DNA of 14,009 nucleotides. It comes from Porticoccaceae bacterium (GTDB lineage: Bacteria; Pseudomonadota; Gammaproteobacteria; Pseudomonadales; Porticoccaceae). Of this stretch, positions 7,207 through 14,009 are shown piece after piece (the stretch's first letter is position 1; every line of letters starts with the position of its first letter). Both the position numbers and the translations under genes were made by a program. Location: NCBI GenBank assembly GCA_002591625.1, contig PCDB01000060.1:2331-16339 (forward strand), given 5' to 3'. The notes beneath the pieces are model-generated. The model was not told the origin of the DNA. It saw nothing but the letters and a program-made list of their open reading frames with translations, and did not search any database.

Positions 7207-9342
7207 ATGTCAAATAATAAATCGCCTAATCTTGCGGATTGGGAAGAGATGTTTGCAAAAGAAACGCGTGGCACGACATCGGACCAATCAATGTGGCGTA
7301 CACCTGAGGGTATAGTGATAAAGCCATTATATACTGCCCAAGACACGCAAAGCCTTGAACATCTGGATAGTATGCCGGGGTTTCCCCCCTTCAAGAGGGG
7401 CCCGAAAGCGAGTATGTATGCCAGTCGGCCTTGGACGGTTCGTCAATATGCAGGGTTCTCTACTGCCGAAAAATCCAATGACTTCTATAAACGAAATCTG
7501 GCAGCGGGTCAGCAGGGACTCTCGGTAGCTTTCGATCTTGCCACGCATCGTGGCTATGACTCAGATCATCCTCGGGTTGAGGGAGATGTGGGAAAAGCAG
7601 GGGTAGCCATCGACTCCGTTGAGGATATGAAGGTCTTGTTTAATGAAATTCCCCTCGATCAGGTGTCTGTATCCATGACAATGAATGGAGCGGTGCTTCC
7701 AGTCATGGCTGGCTACATCGTGGCGGCTGAGGAGCAGGGGATCGCCCCTGAGCAGCTGGCTGGCACATTGCAGAACGATATTTTAAAAGAGTTCATGGTG
7801 CGCAATACCTATATTTATCCGCCTGAGCCCTCTATGCGGATTGTTGCTGATATCATTGCCTATACAGCACAACACATGCCCAAATTTAATTCGATTTCAA
7901 TATCTGGTTATCACATGCAGGAAGCTGGGGCTACAAATGTCCAGGAGCTTGCCTATACTATTGCGGATGGCATTGAATATGTTCGGACCGCTATAAGTCG
8001 AGGGCTGGACGTAGACCAGTTTGCACCGCGTTTGTCGTTCTTCTTTGCCATCGGTATGAATTTTTTTATGGAAATATCGAAACTAAGAGCGGCGAGGATA
8101 TTGTGGGCTACCTTAATGGAAGAAAAATTCGCTCCCAAAGACAAACGCTCCTTGATGCTCCGAACTCATTGTCAGACTTCAGGGGTGAGTTTGACTAGCA
8201 AGGATCCTTACAATAATGTCATACGCACTACCATAGAAGCTATGTCGGGCGTTCTGGGTGGAACCCAGTCATTGCACACCAACTCGTTCGATGAAGCTTT
8301 GGGGCTACCTACAAATTTCTCATCAAGGATTGCCAGAAATACTCAATTAGTAATACAAGAAGAAACAGGTATCACTAAGGTCGTGGACCCATTAGCCGGC
8401 TCCTATTACGTGGAAACTTTAACTAGCGAACTGGTTTCAGAAGCACGAAAATTAATCGATGAAGTTGAGTTGTTAGGAGGAATGACGCGTGCAGTGGAAT
8501 CGGGAATGCCCAAGTTGCGGATAGAGGAGGCGGCTGCATTGCGACAATCGCGGATTGATCGTGGTGAAGAGGTGATCGTTGGGGTTAATAAGTACCAGCC
8601 TGAGACTGAAGCTGAGGTTGATGTCTTAAATATTGACAATAGTGCAGTGCGCGATGCTCAGATTGATCGATTACAAAAGATTCGTGCTGATCGCGATCAG
8701 GGCCAATGTGGCAAAGCTCTTTCTCAGTTAGCCGAAGCGGCAGAGAGTGGTGAAGGAAATCTTTTGGCGCTTACCATTGACGCGATGCGCGCGCGCGCAT
8801 CAGTTGGAGAGGTGTCTGATGCCTTAGAAACAGTATGGGGCCGGCATGTGGCTGAACAGCGTTCTATCAGTGGCGTTTATAGCGCCTCATACGAGGGCGA
8901 TGATATGTTTAAAGACATTAAATCAGAAGTGGACGAATTCGCTGAAAAGCATGGGCGGAGACCACGTATGCTTGTTATCAAGCTGGGTCAGGATGGCCAT
9001 GACCGCGGAGCTAAGATCATTGCTACTGCTTTCGCTGATATGGGCTTTGATATTGATATTGGACCTATGTTTCAAACACCACAAGAGGCCGCTCGTCAAG
9101 CAATAGAGAACGACGTTCACATAGTAGGTGTTTCCACCCAAGCTGCAGCCCATTTGACTTTGGTTCCGCAGCTCATAGAACAGTTGGAGTCCCAAAGAGC
9201 GAATGAAGTGTTGGTGATCTGCGGTGGCGTGATACCACCAGATGATTATGATCAACTGAAGGCTGCTGGGGTCTCCGCCATTTTTGGACCGGGTACCAAT
9301 ATTCCTGAAGCTGCAAGAGAAGTTTTATCATTGATAAAATAG
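7207..9342 (+). CDS. scpA: Methylmalonyl-CoA mutase (B12-dependent)
   Basis: This enzyme converts (R)-methylmalonyl-CoA to succinyl-CoA using adenosylcobalamin. The 711-residue protein carries both the catalytic barrel and the C-terminal B12-binding domain in one chain, as in the large or homodimeric forms. Tyr81 (RQYAGFS), Arg199 (FMVRNTY) and His236 (SGYHMQEAG) align at a constant offset with Tyr89, Arg207 and His244 of the P. shermanii enzyme. Tyr plus Arg indicates methylmalonyl-CoA rather than isobutyryl-CoA, where Phe and Gln are expected. The B12 site has Lys592, Asp596 and the cobalt-ligand His598 in DGHDRG, and GG at 673-674. The SxL element is instead S643-T-Q645, and the following AAGH is AAAH. 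It leads the operon with pccB, pccA and meaB; pccB starts 30 nt downstream. Confidence 0.97.
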   Translation: MSNNKSPNLADWEEMFAKETRGTTSDQSMWRTPEGIVIKPLYTAQDTQSLEHLDSMPGFPPFKRGPKASMYASRPWTVRQYAGFSTAEKSNDFYKRNLAAGQQGLSVAFDLATHRGYDSDHPRVEGDVGKAGVAIDSVEDMKVLFNEIPLDQVSVSMTMNGAVLPVMAGYIVAAEEQGIAPEQLAGTLQNDILKEFMVRNTYIYPPEPSMRIVADIIAYTAQHMPKFNSISISGYHMQEAGATNVQELAYTIADGIEYVRTAISRGLDVDQFAPRLSFFFAIGMNFFMEISKLRAARILWATLMEEKFAPKDKRSLMLRTHCQTSGVSLTSKDPYNNVIRTTIEAMSGVLGGTQSLHTNSFDEALGLPTNFSSRIARNTQLVIQEETGITKVVDPLAGSYYVETLTSELVSEARKLIDEVELLGGMTRAVESGMPKLRIEEAAALRQSRIDRGEEVIVGVNKYQPETEAEVDVLNIDNSAVRDAQIDRLQKIRADRDQGQCGKALSQLAEAAESGEGNLLALTIDAMRARASVGEVSDALETVWGRHVAEQRSISGVYSASYEGDDMFKDIKSEVDEFAEKHGRRPRMLVIKLGQDGHDRGAKIIATAFADMGFDIDIGPMFQTPQEAARQAIENDVHIVGVSTQAAAHLTLVPQLIEQLESQRANEVLVICGGVIPPDDYDQLKAAGVSAIFGPGTNIPEAAREVLSLIK

Positions 9343-9362
9343 ACGATTGCTTGGGTGTTAAT

Positions 9363-9369
9363 GGAGAGG
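9363..9369 (+). promoter_or_regulatory. Shine-Dalgarno that decides the pccB start
   Basis: GGAGAGG lies 3 nt before the ATG at 9373. It overlaps the in-frame GTG (9355) and ATG (9361) alternatives upstream, which lack such a site. It therefore favours 9373 as the start. Confidence 0.7.
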
Positions 9370-9372
9370 ATT

Positions 9373-10905
9373 ATGCAAGAAATTATTAACCAACTTGAAG
9401 ACCAGCGGCAATCCGCGCGTTTAGGTGGAGGGCAAAAACGAATCGATGTACAACATTCAAAAGGAAAATTGACCGCACGAGAAAGGATTGATTTGTTGTT
9501 AGACGATGGGAGCTTTGAAGAGTGGGACATGTTTGTCGAACATCGGTGCAGTGACTTTGGAATGGATGAACAGCGCATTCCTGGCGATGGGGTAGTGATT
9601 GGTTATGGGACAATTAATGGGAGACTAGTGTTTGTTTTCAGCCAGGATTTCACCGTTTTCGGAGGTGCGCTATCAGAGGCACATGCGGAAAAGATATGCA
9701 AGTTAATGGATCAGGCCATGAAGGTGGGTGCACCGATTATTGGGTTAAATGATTCAGGCGGAGCTAGAATTCAGGAAGGCGTGGCTTCATTGGGCGGTTA
9801 TGCTGAAGTATTTCAGCGAAATGTTATGGCTTCAGGGGTAGTTCCTCAGATATCGATGATTATGGGTCCGTGTGCTGGAGGGGCAGTTTATTCTCCCGCA
9901 ATTACCGATTTTATATTCATGGTCAAGGATAGCTCATATATGTTCGTAACTGGACCAGATGTCGTAAAGACTGTCACCCATGAGGAAGTCAGTGCAGAAC
10001 AACTAGGTGGAGCGGTCACGCACTCCAGCGTTTCAGGGGTGGCTGATTTAGCCTTTGAAAATGATATCGATGCGATCTCCAAATTGAGGTTCTTTTTAAA
10101 TTTCCTACCTTCTAACAATAAAGATAGATCACCTGTTTGGCCAACTGAAGATCCAACTGACCGGTTTGAGATGTCGTTAGATACAGTTGTGCCCTCCGAT
10201 CCCAACAAACCCTATGACATGCATGAAGTCATAACAAAAGTTGCTGATGAAGGCGAATTCTTTGAGTTGCAAATTAGCTATGCAAAAAACATTATCATTG
10301 GCTTTGTCCGTATCGAAGGCTCTACAGTGGGTATTGTAGCTAATCAACCGATGGTATTGGCAGGTTGTTTAGATATTGACGCATCTTGCAAAGCGGCTCG
10401 TTTCATTCGTTTCTGCGATGCTTTCAATATACCGATTTTCACTTTAGTTGATGTACCAGGATTTATGCCCGGCACATCACAGGAATATGGTGGAATTATC
10501 AAGCATGGGGCCAAGCTCCTTTATGCTTATGCCGAGTGCACGGTTCCAAAGGTAACACTAATTACACGCAAGGCCTATGGTGGAGCTTATGATGTAATGT
10601 CATCTAAACATCTGAGAGGAGATGTGAATCTAGCTTGGCCTACATCGGAAATTGCAGTCATGGGTGCAAAGGGAGCTGTGGAAATAATTTTTCGTAAAGA
10701 ACTTGGAAATCAATCTCGGATCGAACAATTAACCGAACAATATAGAGAAAAATTTTCAAATCCCTTCATCGCAAGTAAAAGAGGCTATGTTGACGATGTG
10801 ATCATGCCGCATACCACCCGAATGCGCATTGCAAGGTCCTTTGCCATGTTGAGGTCCAAGTCGATCGAAAATCCCTGGAGAAAGCATGGCAATATTCCTC
10901 TATAG
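9373..10905 (+). CDS. pccB: Propionyl-CoA carboxylase, beta (carboxyltransferase) subunit
   Basis: PccB transfers the carboxyl group from biotin on PccA to propionyl-CoA, making (S)-methylmalonyl-CoA. The 510-residue length is typical. The N-terminal carboxyltransferase half has [13 protein letters not shown] (32-44), [12 protein letters not shown] (126-137) and [11 protein letters not shown] (165-175). The C-terminal half has [10 protein letters not shown] (358-367) and [16 protein letters not shown] (399-414). Gly404-Ala405 match the second oxyanion hole, and Asp407 aligns with Asp422 of Streptomyces PccB, a residue linked to preference for propionyl-CoA over acetyl-CoA. The start is the ATG at 9373; in-frame GTG 9355 and ATG 9361 would add only 6 or 4 residues. 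It sits between the mutase and pccA (49-nt gap), its obligate partner. Confidence 0.96.
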   Translation: MQEIINQLEDQRQSARLGGGQKRIDVQHSKGKLTARERIDLLLDDGSFEEWDMFVEHRCSDFGMDEQRIPGDGVVIGYGTINGRLVFVFSQDFTVFGGALSEAHAEKICKLMDQAMKVGAPIIGLNDSGGARIQEGVASLGGYAEVFQRNVMASGVVPQISMIMGPCAGGAVYSPAITDFIFMVKDSSYMFVTGPDVVKTVTHEEVSAEQLGGAVTHSSVSGVADLAFENDIDAISKLRFFLNFLPSNNKDRSPVWPTEDPTDRFEMSLDTVVPSDPNKPYDMHEVITKVADEGEFFELQISYAKNIIIGFVRIEGSTVGIVANQPMVLAGCLDIDASCKAARFIRFCDAFNIPIFTLVDVPGFMPGTSQEYGGIIKHGAKLLYAYAECTVPKVTLITRKAYGGAYDVMSSKHLRGDVNLAWPTSEIAVMGAKGAVEIIFRKELGNQSRIEQLTEQYREKFSNPFIASKRGYVDDVIMPHTTRMRIARSFAMLRSKSIENPWRKHGNIPL

Positions 10906-10954
10906 AAAAATCTACCCCAAATTTTTTATCAAATGATTGAGAGACTAGCAACCT

Positions 10955-12940
10955 ATGTTAAAAAAAATTTTGGTCGCCAACCGCGGTGAAATTGCGTGTC
11001 GTATTTTTGCCACGGCCAAACGATTGGGCATCGCCACAGTAGCCGTTTATTCCGATGCTGACAGAGATTCGCTCCACGTTTCAATGGCTGATGAGGCAAT
11101 ACCAATTGGTCCTGCGGTGGCGTCTGAGAGTTACCTGAACATAGAAAAAATCGTTCGTGCATGCAAAGAAACGGGCGCTGATTCAGTTCATCCCGGCTAT
11201 GGGTTTTTGTCGGAGAATGCTCAGTTTAGGGATGCGTTAGACGAAGCCAACATCATTTTTATCGGACCAGAAAAGCTAGCAATCGAATCCATGGGCGATA
11301 AGATCACCTCAAAGTTAATTGCTGAGAAAGCGGGAGTTAGCGTCATCCCTGGGTTCACAGATGTTGTCAAGGATGCTGATCATGCGGCTAATATTAGCAA
11401 GGATATTGGCTATCCAGTCATGATTAAGGCATCCGCTGGGGGAGGTGGAAAAGGGATGCGAGTGGCTAGGAATGAAGAGGAATGCAGAGAGGGCTTTAAG
11501 CGGGCTCGCAATGAGGCGAGTAGCAGTTTTGGCGATGATCGGATATTTATCGAGAAATTTATTGAAGAACCTCGGCATATTGAGATACAAATAATTGCTG
11601 ATGGTAGCGGGAATACGATATACCTAGGAGAGCGAGAATGTTCAATTCAACGCCGTCATCAAAAGGTGATTGAAGAGGCTCCGTCGCCTTTTCTAGACGA
11701 GGAGACGCGTCGTGCGATGGGAGAACAAAGTTGTGCATTGGCTCGCGCTGTAAATTATCGGTCAGCTGGAACCGTAGAATTTATTGTAGATATCGATAGA
11801 AATTTCTACTTTTTGGAGATGAACACTAGACTACAAGTAGAACACCCGGTTACCGAGTTAGTTAGTGGCTTAGATATCGTGGAGATGATGTTTGTCGTTG
11901 CTTCTGGAGGAGAGCTATCAATTAGGCAAGAAGACATCTCTCTTAATGGGTGGGCCATTGAATCTAGAGTCTATGCTGAAGATCCGCTTCGTGACTTTTT
12001 GCCCTCTACCGGCCGATTGACTAATTACTTAGAACCAACTGGGGAAGGGGTTCGAGTTGATAGCGGTGTTTATGAGGGAGGAGAAGTTTCAATTTATTAT
12101 GACCCAATGATCGCTAAGTTAGTTACCTTCGGAGAAAATCGAGATCAAGCGATTGCGTCAATGTCTAAGGCCTTGGACAATTACTATATTCGGGGTGTAA
12201 ATCACAATATTAGCTTTTTGAATTCATTAATGAACCATCCTCGTTTCTTGGCAGGAAACTTAACCACTAATTTTATCTCGGAAGAGTATCCAGATGGATT
12301 CTCGGTTGATCCAATGTCACCTGACGATCTCATGATGATGATTGCAGTAGTTGTTTTAGCTAATCATTTTCGTTTGGAGAGAGAGGCTAAGTTATCTGGT
12401 CAACTCTCGGAGCATCAATATCGTCCACCACACGATTGGGTGGTGGTGGCAGGAGGAGAAAGTACTCCGGCCAGTATTAAAGCCCTTGAGGAAGGGGGGC
12501 ATGTTATCAAAGTTTCAGGCGTTGACCACCATATAACTACTGACTGGAAATTAGGGGATCCCATATTCAATGCAAAAATACAAGATCGGTTTATTTGTGT
12601 GCAAATGGAGACAAATGTTAATAAGTATGTTTTGTACTATCGAGGCGCTAAGATAAGTGCAGAAGTGTTGTCAAAAAGAGCGTCAGAGCTTAGCGTTCAT
12701 ATGCTCCACAAAGAGCCCGAAGATCTATCAAAATTTTTGCTTTCCCCTATGCCGGGGCTTCTGGTCAGTATTTCGGTTTCTGAAGGCGATTCTGTCAAAG
12801 TGGGAGACGAACTTGCGGTCGTAGAGGCCATGAAAATGGAGAATAGTTTAAGAGCAGTTCAAAATGGCGTTGTGTCAGCTGTTCGCAGTGCCGTGGGAGA
12901 TAGTCTAGCGGTCGATCAGGTTATCCTCGAATTTGAGTAA
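10955..12940 (+). CDS. pccA: Propionyl-CoA carboxylase, alpha (biotin carboxylase/carrier) subunit
   Basis: PccA carboxylates its own biotin with bicarbonate and ATP and hands the carboxyl group to PccB. The 661 residues run in the usual order. The biotin carboxylase domain comes first (about 1-450), with ILVANRGEIACRI, HPGYGFLSEN (79-88), the ATP-grasp glycine loop SAGGGGKGMR (160-169) and EMNTRLQVEHPVTE (288-301). Next is a divergent linking (BT-like) region, about 455-580, that docks the beta subunit. Last is a biotinyl domain with VVEAMKMEN, where Lys627 is the biotin site, 34 residues from the end as in human PCCA. The start ATG at 10955 has only a weak, distant GAGAG upstream, but MLKKILVANRGEIA is the family N-terminus. 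The related methylcrotonyl-CoA carboxylase alpha is less likely given pccB and the mutase beside it. Confidence 0.95.
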   Translation: MLKKILVANRGEIACRIFATAKRLGIATVAVYSDADRDSLHVSMADEAIPIGPAVASESYLNIEKIVRACKETGADSVHPGYGFLSENAQFRDALDEANIIFIGPEKLAIESMGDKITSKLIAEKAGVSVIPGFTDVVKDADHAANISKDIGYPVMIKASAGGGGKGMRVARNEEECREGFKRARNEASSSFGDDRIFIEKFIEEPRHIEIQIIADGSGNTIYLGERECSIQRRHQKVIEEAPSPFLDEETRRAMGEQSCALARAVNYRSAGTVEFIVDIDRNFYFLEMNTRLQVEHPVTELVSGLDIVEMMFVVASGGELSIRQEDISLNGWAIESRVYAEDPLRDFLPSTGRLTNYLEPTGEGVRVDSGVYEGGEVSIYYDPMIAKLVTFGENRDQAIASMSKALDNYYIRGVNHNISFLNSLMNHPRFLAGNLTTNFISEEYPDGFSVDPMSPDDLMMMIAVVVLANHFRLEREAKLSGQLSEHQYRPPHDWVVVAGGESTPASIKALEEGGHVIKVSGVDHHITTDWKLGDPIFNAKIQDRFICVQMETNVNKYVLYYRGAKISAEVLSKRASELSVHMLHKEPEDLSKFLLSPMPGLLVSISVSEGDSVKVGDELAVVEAMKMENSLRAVQNGVVSAVRSAVGDSLAVDQVILEFE

Positions 12941-12984
12941 ATTCTCTCCCTATGGTGGTTAGTTTAACGAATTAAGGTTTTATC

Positions 12985-13965
12985 ATGGTTGAGAGACTAT
13001 CCTTAGCAAAACAAATATTGGATGGAAGTCGTCGCGCCCTAGCCAAGGGAATTACTGCAATAGAATCATCTAGGCGGGATCACCGAGACACTGCGGACGA
13101 AATTCTTCAGGAATTACTCCCTCATACCGGAAATTCGATTCGAATAGGTATCTCCGGTGCTCCTGGAGTCGGGAAATCAACATTTATTGAATCGTTCGGC
13201 AATCATCTGGTCGATATAGGGCACAATGTTGCAGTGTTGGCAGTGGATCCATCGTCGGTTATAACGGGTGGCTCAATCTTGGGCGATAAGACGCGTATGC
13301 AAACATTCTCATCGCGCGAGAATGTTTTTGTTCGACCTTCTCCTGCCGGTGACACGCTAGGCGGTGTTACTCGGCGTACCCGTGAATCGATGTTGCTATG
13401 TGAAGCGGCTGGGTTCGATGTAATGATTATAGAAACTGTCGGTGTGGGGCAGTACGAGACTATAGCGGCAGATATGGTTGACGCATTTATACTTCTACTA
13501 CTGCCCTCAGCGGGGGACGAACTTCAGGGCATTAAAAGAGGTATTACTGAACTAGCGGATATTGTTTTAGTTAACAAAGCGGACGGCGATCAAAAAATGA
13601 TAGCAGAGCGAACCGTGCAAGACTATAGATCGGCTTTACAGTTTATCAAGGGTCGACATAGCGCATGGCAACCAGTGGTTGCCGCCTGCTCCTCGTTAGA
13701 TGGCCATGGTGTCACTGAAGTATGGGACCAGTTAATCGAGATGCAATTGGCTCTCAAGGAATCTGGAGAATTCGAGACCCATCGCGCCGAGCAATCTCTT
13801 GCCTGGATGTGGGGGGAAACCACTGCGCTCGTGCTGTCCGACCTCAAAGATGATCCGTCAGTTCGCGAGAGCGTCATATCGATAGAAAAAGCAGTATTAT
13901 CCGGTGCAATGCATCCCAAGTTAGCAGCCAGGCGGTTGTTGGAAAAATTTAAGGGTTATACTTAG
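12985..13965 (+). CDS. meaB: MeaB-type GTPase, methylmalonyl-CoA mutase chaperone
   Basis: MeaB (ArgK family, human MMAA) is a G3E P-loop GTPase that gates cofactor loading of methylmalonyl-CoA mutase and protects it from inactivation. The 326-residue protein shows Walker A GAPGVGKST (58-66), VDPSS followed by GGSILGDKTRM (87-105), the switch-region ETVGVGQ (150-156), AGDELQGIKRG (176-186) and the guanine-specificity NKAD (197-200). The loop that normally reads PSSGxLGG is here PAGDTLGG (120-127). The ATG at 12985 has AAGG 7 nt upstream. The gene is last in the operon, 44 nt after pccA, and separated from its client mutase by both carboxylase genes. E. coli ArgK was first described as an arginine transport kinase, which I consider not relevant here. 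Confidence 0.95.
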   Translation: MVERLSLAKQILDGSRRALAKGITAIESSRRDHRDTADEILQELLPHTGNSIRIGISGAPGVGKSTFIESFGNHLVDIGHNVAVLAVDPSSVITGGSILGDKTRMQTFSSRENVFVRPSPAGDTLGGVTRRTRESMLLCEAAGFDVMIIETVGVGQYETIAADMVDAFILLLLPSAGDELQGIKRGITELADIVLVNKADGDQKMIAERTVQDYRSALQFIKGRHSAWQPVVAACSSLDGHGVTEVWDQLIEMQLALKESGEFETHRAEQSLAWMWGETTALVLSDLKDDPSVRESVISIEKAVLSGAMHPKLAARRLLEKFKGYT

Positions 13966-14009
13966 AAATATTGCTCTTGAATAGAGGCAGCTGTTTCTGC
14001 TGATTTAAT

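Noticed and set aside
8923..9255. 110-codon open frame on the minus strand within the mutase gene
   Set aside because: It is antisense to the B12-binding domain, which is strongly conserved as protein in the sense frame. The opposite frame shows no family features.
12425..12446. Inverted repeat CCACCAC / GTGGTGG within pccA
   Set aside because: It lies inside the coding sequence of the variable linking region and follows from His-Asp-Trp-Val-Val-Val codons; no regulatory context is visible.
13987..14002. Small GCAG/CTGC or CAGC/GCTG hairpin after meaB
   Set aside because: The stem is only 4 bp, and the window ends too soon to judge a following T-run. It could not be supported as the operon terminator.

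Overview
The window reads as an ordinary chromosomal segment of a gammaproteobacterium. By eye the base composition is mid-40s % GC. The strongest clue is gene order: asmA, mutY and yggX run leftward and diverge from hisB-hisH, an arrangement I recall from Pseudomonas-type genomes. The proteins closely resemble those of E. coli and Pseudomonas. There are no phage, transposon, CRISPR or other mobile-element signatures.

Layout: (1) 55-130, minus strand: a tRNA-Phe(GAA) with encoded CCA, driven by a well-formed sigma70-type promoter at 172-200. (2) 204-3433, minus strand: asmA, mutY, yggX, i.e. an envelope-related AsmA protein, a DNA-repair adenine glycosylase and an Fe-S/oxidative-stress protein. 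(3) 3559-4821, plus strand: hisB and hisH, two steps of histidine biosynthesis. hisA and hisF, which commonly follow, are absent. (4) 4883-7035, minus strand: selD and selU (mnmH), overlapping at their junction. They make selenophosphate and use it to put selenouridine into tRNA wobble positions. (5) 7207-13965, plus strand: a four-gene propionyl-CoA catabolic operon. It holds methylmalonyl-CoA mutase, propionyl-CoA carboxylase beta and alpha subunits, and the MeaB GTPase that protects and loads the mutase.

The propionyl-CoA genes form a near-complete route to succinyl-CoA: biotin-dependent carboxylation by PccA/PccB, then B12-dependent rearrangement by the mutase assisted by MeaB. The methylmalonyl-CoA epimerase needed between these steps is not in the window. 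The operon would serve catabolism of odd-chain fatty acids, branched-chain amino acids, methionine or propionate.

I found no convincing undescribed system. Points worth a second look are small: a Leu-to-Gln change in the SxL part of the mutase B12-binding motif, a shortened first cysteine spacing in the MutY Fe-S loop, a U-U mismatch in the tRNA-Phe anticodon stem, an inverted repeat straddling the tRNA promoter -10 box, the split his cluster, and an altered conserved loop in MeaB. Several start codons were moved from the longest open frame to better-supported positions (yggX, selD, pccB). asmA and selU appear to start with GTG.
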